Below, piece by piece: positions 4,991 to 10,395 of a DNA stretch of 10,395 nucleotides (its first letter is position 1; each line of letters starts with the position of its first letter). The notes under the pieces were generated by a model, which ran no database searches, had not been told where the DNA came from, and was given only the letters and a program-made list of their open reading frames with translations. This stretch comes from Oscillospiraceae bacterium. GTDB taxonomy: Bacteria > Bacillota > Clostridia > Oscillospirales > Ruminococcaceae. Made by a program: the position numbers and the translations under genes. The stretch spans positions 1 through 10,395 of the forward strand of contig DNUB01000292.1 in assembly GCA_003508605.1 (NCBI GenBank), in the 5' to 3' direction.

Positions 4991-6487
4991 ATGAAATACA
5001 TAAATCCTGTAATAAAAGGGTTTTATCCCGATCCCAGCGTTTGCGCAGCTAACGGATACTTTTATCTTGTATGCAGCAGCTTTCAGTATTTTCCCGCCCT
5101 GCCCTTATTCAGAAGCAGGGATATGATAAGATGGGAGCAGATAGGACACTGTATAACGAGAAAAAGCCAGCTTGACTTAAACGGCTGCCGTGCTTCGGGA
5201 GGAATTTTTGCCCCCACCATACGCTATAATAACGGTCGATTTTACGTGGTGGTAACCAACACGGACGAGGACAGCAACTTTTATATTTACACCGACGATA
5301 TTGAGGGCGAGTGGTCGGACCCTGTCAATGTGAACCGAGGAGGAATAGACCCCTCCTTGCTTTTTGACGGCGATAAAACTTATTTTATGAGCAACGGCGA
5401 GGACGATTTCGGCGAAAGCGGCGTTTCTCTCTGTGAAATCGATATAGAAACGGGAAAGATACTGTCTCCCTGCAAATGTATCTGTAAAGGTACGGGAGGA
5501 AGATTCATCGAGGCCCCTCATCTATACCATATCGGCGACTATTACTATTTGCTGGTGGCGGAGGGCGGCACCGAATACGGTCACACGGAATGCCTTTTCA
5601 GAAGCAGAGAGCCCTTCGGGGAATATGAAAGCTGTCCCCATAACCCTGTGCTGACTAACCGGGGCTTAGGCGGCTATCCCATTCAGGGTGCGGGACACGC
5701 CGACATAGTCTGCGACAAAAGCGGTCAGTGGTGGATGGTGAATCTTGCTTTCAGGCAAATCTCAAGGTGGCGGCAGTTCCATCATTTGGGCAGAGAGGTT
5801 TTTTTGGAGCCCGTATATTGGCAGGATGATGACTGGTTCAAAGTAGGAGCGGACGGTACGAGCAGAATTGAGTTTAAGGTAAACGATATGACCTGCACCT
5901 ATTCGGACGCCCCGGAGGAATATCCCGGCGAAAAATGGAAGTTAGACCCAAAAACAGCCTGCTATATACGCTGTCCAAACTATGATAATTACAGAATAGG
6001 CGAGGACGGAACAATCGGGCTTAAGGGAACGGGCGACAAGCTTAACAGTAACGGGAACGTAACCTTTATAGGCGATAGACAGCATGAATTTGACTGTACC
6101 GCTCGGGTTAACGTATGCACTGAAAATCTGAAGCCGTCTGTAAAATGCGGCTTGACTGCCTATATGGACGAAAACAATCATTTTGACCTTGCGGTCTCAA
6201 AATCCGACAGCGGCGCTGTCATAAGCGGAGTTATAAATATAGGCGGCATTCCCGTAAAAATGAACGAAATAACCGTAAGCGGCAAAAAGGCGGAGCTTAT
6301 GATAAAGGCGGAAGCACAGATATACAAGCTTTACGGAAAGGACGGGGAGCAGTGGCGGCAGCTGGCGGCTATGGAGTCAAAGTATCTTAGCAGCGAGGTA
6401 TGCGAGGGCTTTACCGGTGTTATTATCGGCATTTTCTGCGAGGACGATTCGGAAAATGCGGATTTTGTAAGCTTTATTATGGAATAA
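4991..6487 (+). CDS. Family 43 glycoside hydrolase, beta-xylosidase / alpha-L-arabinofuranosidase type
   Basis: A 498-residue inverting glycosidase likely to remove xylose and/or arabinose from the non-reducing ends of xylo-oligosaccharides. The five-bladed propeller domain covers ~1-300. The GH43 catalytic triad is visible: Asp14 in FYPDPS (general base), Asp120 in GIDPSLLFDG (pKa modulator) and Glu174 in RFIEAPHLY (general acid). The GGYPIQGAGHAD segment (228-238) is also characteristic. The C-terminal ~305-498 fits the beta-sandwich domain of XynB-like enzymes (GH43_11 style). There is no signal peptide, so it should act in the cytoplasm on imported oligomers. ATG 4991 follows GGAG (4980-4983) at 7 nt; an upstream in-frame TTG at 4958 lies beside the terminator's T-run and is unlikely. 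It is the first gene of the GH43-GH13-aldo/keto reductase cluster. Exact specificity cannot be read by eye. Confidence 0.9.
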   Translation: MKYINPVIKGFYPDPSVCAANGYFYLVCSSFQYFPALPLFRSRDMIRWEQIGHCITRKSQLDLNGCRASGGIFAPTIRYNNGRFYVVVTNTDEDSNFYIYTDDIEGEWSDPVNVNRGGIDPSLLFDGDKTYFMSNGEDDFGESGVSLCEIDIETGKILSPCKCICKGTGGRFIEAPHLYHIGDYYYLLVAEGGTEYGHTECLFRSREPFGEYESCPHNPVLTNRGLGGYPIQGAGHADIVCDKSGQWWMVNLAFRQISRWRQFHHLGREVFLEPVYWQDDDWFKVGADGTSRIEFKVNDMTCTYSDAPEEYPGEKWKLDPKTACYIRCPNYDNYRIGEDGTIGLKGTGDKLNSNGNVTFIGDRQHEFDCTARVNVCTENLKPSVKCGLTAYMDENNHFDLAVSKSDSGAVISGVINIGGIPVKMNEITVSGKKAELMIKAEAQIYKLYGKDGEQWRQLAAMESKYLSSEVCEGFTGVIIGIFCEDDSENADFVSFIME

Positions 6488-6541
6488 AAATGCTGACAAT
6501 ACTTATATTCTTTACCGATTGACTAAAAGGAGGTATTAACC

Positions 6542-8080
6542 ATGTCTTCATGGCTTGACAATGCGATATTTTATCAGATATATCCACAGTCCTTTATGGA
6601 TTCCAACGGCGACGGAATAGGCGATATAGAGGGGATTATCTCCAAAATTGACTATATAAAGGATCTGGGCTGCAACGCCATATGGCTTAACCCCTGCTTT
6701 GTATCTCCCTTTACCGACGCAGGCTATGATGTGGCGGATTACCGCAGGGCTGCGCCAAGATACGGCACAAACGAGGACTTAAAGAAGCTTTTTCGGGAGC
6801 TTCACAAAAGGGATATGCACATTCTTCTTGATTTGGTGCCGGGGCATACGTCGGTTGAGCATAAATGGTTCAAGGAATCAATGAAGCCCGAAAAAAACGA
6901 ATATACACACCGCTATGTATGGACCGACAGCATTTGGGAAAGTCCCGAGGGCATGAACTGCATCAGAGGCATTTCACAGCGTGACGGCTGCTGCGGCGTC
7001 AACTTCTTTTCCACTCAGCCCGCCTTGAATTACGGCTTTTATGAAAAAACAAGACCGTGGCAAATGTCGCCCGACGATCCTGAACCCACGGCGACCCTTA
7101 ATGCTATGATCGATGTAATGCGCTTTTGGTTAGGTCTGGGCTGTGACGGCTTCCGTGTGGATATGGCAGGCTCTCTTGTAAAAAACGATAAGGAAGGGAA
7201 AGGTACGATAGCTCTTTGGCAAAAGGTAAGGGCATTTTTAGACGAGGAATTTCCCGACGCCGCAATGGTCTCCGAGTGGGGAGAACCCGATAAATCCTTG
7301 GAGGGCGGCTTTCAGATGGATTTTCTGCTTCATTTCGGCACCTCTCACTACAACGACCTTTTCCGCTGCGAGCACCCCTTTTTCGGAAGAGAGGGCAAGG
7401 GAAATGTGGGGAAATTTGCAGATACCTACAAATATAATCTTGAAAAAAGCGGCGGGAACGGACTTATGTGCATTCCCTCAGGCAACCACGATATGGACAG
7501 ACTGTCGAGAAAATTTGACGTAAGCGAGCTTAAAATATGCTTTGCCTTTTTGCTTACCATGCCCGGAGCTCCCTTTATTTATTACGGCGATGAAATAGGT
7601 ATGAAATATCTGGATAATCTTACCTCGGTTGAGGGCGGCTACGGAAGAACAGGCTCCCGTTCCCCCATGCAGTGGAGCGGCGGAGTAAATGCAGGATTCA
7701 GCTCTGCAAGCGGCGAGACACTGTATATCCCCATAGATCCCGACCCCTGCCGTCCCACGGTTGAAAACTCCATGGCGGACGAAGCTTCCCTTTATAATGA
7801 AATCAAAAGGCTGATACGGATAAGGCAGGAGCATACTGCCCTTCAAAGCAAGGGAAAAATTGAGTTCGTATATGCCGAGGAAAATAAATATCCCCTTGCC
7901 TATATCAGAAGCGACGAAAGGGAAAAAATTCTTATAGTTATAAATCCGTCCTCGCAAAGCTGCACATTTTCATTTAAAGGAAAGGCGGAGGAGGTTCTTT
8001 ACCGAAACGGAGAGCTTTCCCACAGCGGAGATGAGTATACCGCTGCGGGACAAAGCGCAGTGCTTGTTAAAATTAAGTGA
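6542..8080 (+). CDS. Family 13 glycoside hydrolase, alpha-glucosidase / alpha-amylase family
   Basis: A 512-residue retaining alpha-glycosidase with a (beta/alpha)8 barrel. Conserved regions in order: start motif FYQIYPQSFMD with the Asp-rich calcium-type loop DSNGDGIGD (20-28); region I DLVPGHTS with Asp97 and His102; region II GFRVD with nucleophile Asp207; region III MVSEWGE with acid/base Glu245; region IV SGNHD with His316 and Asp317. The catalytic triad is complete. The C-terminal ~435-512 fits the beta-sandwich domain C. There is no signal peptide, so it is cytoplasmic. The dipeptide before His102 is Pro-Gly rather than the common x-Asn. The start has AAAAGGAGG (6525-6533) 8 nt before ATG. 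The 54-bp gap after GH43 contains no terminator, which suggests co-transcription. Oligo-1,6-glucosidase, alpha-glucosidase and related transglycosylating activities are all possible. Confidence 0.9.
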   Translation: MSSWLDNAIFYQIYPQSFMDSNGDGIGDIEGIISKIDYIKDLGCNAIWLNPCFVSPFTDAGYDVADYRRAAPRYGTNEDLKKLFRELHKRDMHILLDLVPGHTSVEHKWFKESMKPEKNEYTHRYVWTDSIWESPEGMNCIRGISQRDGCCGVNFFSTQPALNYGFYEKTRPWQMSPDDPEPTATLNAMIDVMRFWLGLGCDGFRVDMAGSLVKNDKEGKGTIALWQKVRAFLDEEFPDAAMVSEWGEPDKSLEGGFQMDFLLHFGTSHYNDLFRCEHPFFGREGKGNVGKFADTYKYNLEKSGGNGLMCIPSGNHDMDRLSRKFDVSELKICFAFLLTMPGAPFIYYGDEIGMKYLDNLTSVEGGYGRTGSRSPMQWSGGVNAGFSSASGETLYIPIDPDPCRPTVENSMADEASLYNEIKRLIRIRQEHTALQSKGKIEFVYAEENKYPLAYIRSDEREKILIVINPSSQSCTFSFKGKAEEVLYRNGELSHSGDEYTAAGQSAVLVKIK

Positions 8081-8110
8081 AAATATAGTTAAGAAAGGAC
8101 AAACGGTATT

Positions 8111-9214
8111 ATGGAGATCAAAGGCTACAAGAACATTGAGCTGTCCCGCTTAGGTATGGGAAATATGCGGCTTCCTTTAAGAGAGGATTTGGAGGGCAAG
8201 CCCATCGACCGTGAAAGGGCGCAGGAAATAATCGATTACGCCATGGAAAAGGGCATAAACTATTACGACACCGCTTATGTTTATAACGGCGGCGACTCGG
8301 AAAAGTTTTTGGGGGAGGCTATGAAAAAATATCCCCGTGACAGCTATTACCTTGCCACAAAGTTTAACATAGGCGCAAATCCCGATTACAGAGCAGTTTT
8401 TGAACAGCAGCTGGAACGGCTGGGTACGGATTATATTGATTTTTACCTTGTTCATGCGGTTATGGATCATAATTATAAAAAATATGAGGAAAGCGGCTGT
8501 ATCGAATACTTCAAGGAGCTGAAAAAGCAGGGAAAAATCCGCTACTTAGGCTTTTCAAACCATTCAAGCCCCGATACCCTAAGGTATTTTAGCAGTTTGT
8601 ACGACTGGGATTTTATACAGCTGCAGCTTAACTACTATGATTGGCAATACGGCTCTGCGAAAGAGGAGTATGAAATATGCAGCGAAAAGAATATTCCCCT
8701 AGTCGTAATGGAGCCTGTCAGAGGCGGACGCTTAGCGGATCTTACTCCGGAAGCCAACGGACTTTTAAAATCGGCGCACCCCCAGTGGAGCGTCGCTTCA
8801 TGGGCGTTTAGGTGGGTCAAAGGTCTTGACGGAGTTCAGGTGGTGCTGAGCGGTATGTCCGATATGGCTCAGATAAAGGACAATATAAACACCTTTGACA
8901 AGGCGGGGGCTTTGTCCGAAAGCGACCGAGAAACTCTGATGCGGGCCTGTGAGATGTTCAGAAATCAGATGCAGGTGCCCTGCACCAAGTGCCGCTACTG
9001 CTGTGATGACTGTCCTGCGGGGATAGACATTCCCTTTATGCTGATGAAATACAATAATTACAAGCTTAACGGCGCATGGGTCATTGAGGATCTGAAAACT
9101 TCCGAAAAGCCCGCACCCAAAGACTGTGTGGGCTGCGGGAAATGTACGGGACACTGTCCTCAGAGCATAAACGTGCCTGAGATTATGGCAGAGCTGGCGG
9201 AGCAGCTGAAATAA
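8111..9214 (+). CDS. Aldo/keto reductase with C-terminal 2x[4Fe-4S] ferredoxin-like domain
   Basis: A 367-residue predicted NAD(P)H- or ferredoxin-linked oxidoreductase. The AKR barrel (~1-285) retains the catalytic tetrad: Asp53 and Tyr58 in YYDTAYVYNGG, Lys84 in LATKF and His115 in YLVHA. The C-terminal tail carries two cysteine sets of the form C-x2-C-x2-C-x3-C-P: Cys291, 294, 297 and 301, and Cys339, 342, 345 and 349, as expected for two [4Fe-4S] clusters. Such AKR-ferredoxin fusions are common in anaerobic Clostridia; their substrates are mostly unknown. AAAGGA (8094-8099) lies 11 nt before ATG. The gene starts 30 bp after the GH13 stop, so it is probably in the same transcript. An extra Cys298 sits next to the first cluster. 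It may recycle cofactors or reduce a sugar-derived carbonyl; that role is inference from context. Confidence 0.93.
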   Translation: MEIKGYKNIELSRLGMGNMRLPLREDLEGKPIDRERAQEIIDYAMEKGINYYDTAYVYNGGDSEKFLGEAMKKYPRDSYYLATKFNIGANPDYRAVFEQQLERLGTDYIDFYLVHAVMDHNYKKYEESGCIEYFKELKKQGKIRYLGFSNHSSPDTLRYFSSLYDWDFIQLQLNYYDWQYGSAKEEYEICSEKNIPLVVMEPVRGGRLADLTPEANGLLKSAHPQWSVASWAFRWVKGLDGVQVVLSGMSDMAQIKDNINTFDKAGALSESDRETLMRACEMFRNQMQVPCTKCRYCCDDCPAGIDIPFMLMKYNNYKLNGAWVIEDLKTSEKPAPKDCVGCGKCTGHCPQSINVPEIMAELAEQLK

Positions 9215-9221
9215 TAAACAG

Positions 9222-9245
9222 AAATCGGGCTAAAGCCTCGATTTT
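9222..9245 (+). terminator. Intrinsic hairpin after the aldo/keto reductase gene
   Basis: AAATCGGGCT (9222-9231) pairs with AGCC-T-CGATTT (9234-9244) over 10 bp with one bulged T. The loop is tight (2-4 nt) and the T-tail is short. It starts 7 nt after the stop codon and probably terminates the carbohydrate operon together with the next hairpins. Confidence 0.6.
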
Positions 9246-9252
9246 AAGGCTG

Positions 9253-9303
9253 TTATTGCAATAAGACCCCTTTCATTCCGAAAAAGAAATGTTCGGGCTT
9301 TTT
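9253..9303 (+). terminator. Second terminator-like hairpin, with a repeat shared with 681-703
   Basis: CCGAA (9278-9282) pairs with TTCGG (9292-9296) and is followed by GCTTTTTT. Just upstream is the 12-bp palindrome TTATTGCAATAA (9253-9264). The TTCATTCCGAAAAA core recurs near 684-697 in the divergent promoter region. Confidence 0.5.
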
Positions 9304-9400
9304 TGGCAGTCTGCGCAATATGGCATATTGATGTGCTTTTTTCCTTGATATTTTTCATTTGCGGCTGCATTCTGCGGCAAGCTTTAATTGAGAGAACAAA

Positions 9401-9448
9401 ATAATGCCGATCGTTTAACGCTCACAGTTAAAAAATGATCGGCATTAT
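9401..9448 (-). terminator. Bidirectional terminator between convergent genes
   Basis: ATAATGCCGATC (9401-9412) and GATCGGCATTAT (9437-9448) are perfect 12-base arms; an inner TTTAAC/GTTAAA pair (9414-9419, 9427-9432) extends the stem across a small internal loop. Reading on the minus strand, the stem is followed by a T-rich stretch (TTTTGTT), which suits termination of the PocR-MCP gene ending at 9514. A looser palindromic pair, GTATAC (9453-9458 and 9474-9479), follows between this hairpin and the gene. Confidence 0.75.
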
Positions 9449-9513
9449 ATTTGTATACGTAGAAAAAATAAAAGTATACTCGAAAATCTGCATATTGGTT
9501 TTATGCTGACAGG

Positions 9514-10293
9514 TTATCCCAGCTCCTTAATTTTTTCAACAGACTGATGGATTTCGTCCACAAGCCTTTCGATCTGACCGTAAACCTCGGTGCTTTGCTT
9601 TGACAATTCGCCGATTTCCTTTGCCACTACGGAAAAACCCACGCCTGCCTTCCCTGCCCGTGCGGATTCTATATTTGCGTTAATGGCGAGAATGCTTTCC
9701 ATTGTGGCGGTGTTGTGCAGATCGCTCATATGACCTTTGGCGTCGCTGATGTTTTTGTTGATGCTGTTAAGCTCCTGGTTAAAGGTTTTAAGCCTGTGGT
9801 CGTTTACATACCTGTCATATTGAAAATTACAGAGAAGGTTTACTATGATCCCAAGAAGCTCGGCTGCTGCTCTTATGGTTTTTTCGCTGCGTACGGGAAC
9901 CTTGTTCAAGGCCTTGATGTATTCATTCTCGTTTATTCCCAGCTCCCTTGCTATCTCTCTGAATTTTTCCTCCTCGGGGGGAGCGGGCAGCACCTGTCCT
10001 CCTATGATTGCTCCGACCCTTTCTCCCTGCACCATAATATCGGTTGAAAAATCCATAAGCCCCGCATGACAGAAATATGTACCCGTGCATTCGTTGTCGC
10101 ACTGTACGCAGCGCATCGCTCCAAGCTCGCTGCCCCTTGTGTATTTCATACAGAAATCGGTAAAATTACTTCCTTTGGTAATATATTTTCCGTCTGCCGC
10201 CACCGCTATGGCGGCAAGTCCCGTTGCGTTGGAAAACAGATCCTGAATCGTTTGCAGCTGATCCAGCTGAGCAAATTCTCTTATATCAAGCAT
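9514..10293 (-). CDS. Soluble PocR-domain sensor with short MCP signalling tip
   Basis: A 259-residue cytosolic protein. Numbered from ATG 10293, residues ~8-157 form a PocR sensor domain (ligand-binding domain named after the propanediol regulator PocR). It has the cysteine set Cys62-x2-Cys65-x3-Cys69-x5-Cys75 and the C-H-A-G-L-x-D-F signature. Residues ~175-259 are a short coiled-coil hairpin resembling the tip of methyl-accepting chemotaxis proteins: ILAINANIESARAGKAG (201-217) then VGFSVVAKEIGELSKQS. There are no membrane segments and no HAMP domain. The helices on each side of the tip are far shorter than in a standard MCP. Start: AAAGGA lies 9 nt upstream of ATG 10293; an in-frame TTG six codons earlier would overlap that site and is rejected. 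It may signal through CheA/CheW or act independently; ligand unknown. Confidence 0.85.
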   Translation of the reverse strand: MLDIREFAQLDQLQTIQDLFSNATGLAAIAVAADGKYITKGSNFTDFCMKYTRGSELGAMRCVQCDNECTGTYFCHAGLMDFSTDIMVQGERVGAIIGGQVLPAPPEEEKFREIARELGINENEYIKALNKVPVRSEKTIRAAAELLGIIVNLLCNFQYDRYVNDHRLKTFNQELNSINKNISDAKGHMSDLHNTATMESILAINANIESARAGKAGVGFSVVAKEIGELSKQSTEVYGQIERLVDEIHQSVEKIKELG

Positions 10294-10395
10294 ATAAAAA
10301 ATTCCTTTCAATTTTTTTAAATGTTGAAATATAATATTGCCATAAAACGGCAGCTAATACTAATTCTTGATTGAAAGTAGACAAAAGATTTGCGA
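10294..10395 (-). other. Upstream region of the PocR-MCP gene, only weak promoter candidates
   Basis: On the minus strand TATTAT (plus-strand 10331-10336) could be a -10 box, but no good -35 is seen at 16-18 nt. A short TGCC/GGCA stem (around 10338-10352) lies next to it. I see no gene in these 102 bases. Confidence 0.25.

Noticed and set aside
9453..9479. GTATAC pair as a regulatory site or attachment site
   Set aside because: Six-base AT-rich palindromes 15 nt apart are easily chance, and no integrase or nearby promoter supports a function.
9715..10069. Plus-strand open frames opposite the PocR-MCP gene
   Set aside because: They are antisense shadows of a minus-strand gene with clear PocR and MCP motifs.
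1..10395. CRISPR array, tRNA, rRNA, toxin-antitoxin or phage-defence system
   Set aside because: I found no regularly spaced repeats, no cloverleaf or rRNA-like stretch, and no gene pair of defence type; all convincing genes have housekeeping, metabolic, sensory or unknown assignments.

Overview
The window looks like chromosomal DNA from an anaerobic, gut-type Firmicute of class Clostridia (Oscillospirales/Ruminococcaceae would fit). This is inferred from the AT-leaning composition, frequent ATA and AGA/AGG codons, strong AAGGAGG-type ribosome binding sites, Gram-positive style -35/-10 promoters, a recG-rsmE gene pair, intracellular polysaccharide-degrading enzymes and a [4Fe-4S] aldo/keto reductase. 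No species can be named from sequence reading alone. There are nine protein genes and no rRNA, tRNA or CRISPR array.

Layout. 1-134: a GC-rich hairpin and an 18-bp-arm terminator. 135-596 (-): a small DUF4234-type membrane protein, divergent from a GNAT acetyltransferase (811-1335, +); both promoters lie in the 214-bp gap between them. 1332-1462: a 131-bp, almost fully palindromic MITE-like element bounded by TTAA, with a degenerate second end directly abutting it. 1544-4343: recG and rsmE, overlapping in an informational operon. 4379-4730: a strong promoter driving a one-helix membrane protein with a very acidic tail. 4731-4990: a structured non-coding stretch ending in a strong terminator only 31 nt before the next start codon. 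4991-9214: a carbohydrate cluster, GH43 beta-xylosidase/arabinofuranosidase, GH13 alpha-glucosidase-like enzyme and ferredoxin-like aldo/keto reductase, all +. 9215-9513: a convergent terminator region. 9514-10293 (-): a soluble PocR-domain sensor with a very short methyl-accepting (MCP) signalling tip.

How it fits together. RecG and RsmE are housekeeping (DNA branch migration, 16S rRNA methylation). GH43 and GH13 lack signal peptides, so they probably finish hydrolysis of imported oligosaccharides in the cytoplasm; the aldo/keto reductase 30 bp downstream may dispose of reducing equivalents or act on a sugar-derived carbonyl. The PocR-MCP protein could be a cytosolic sensor of a small metabolite, but nothing in the window ties it to the sugar genes.

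No clearly new multi-gene system is visible. The best leads are the TTAA-bounded palindromic element, the compact PocR-MCP protein, the structured leader of the GH43 gene and the missing conventional start codon of rsmE.
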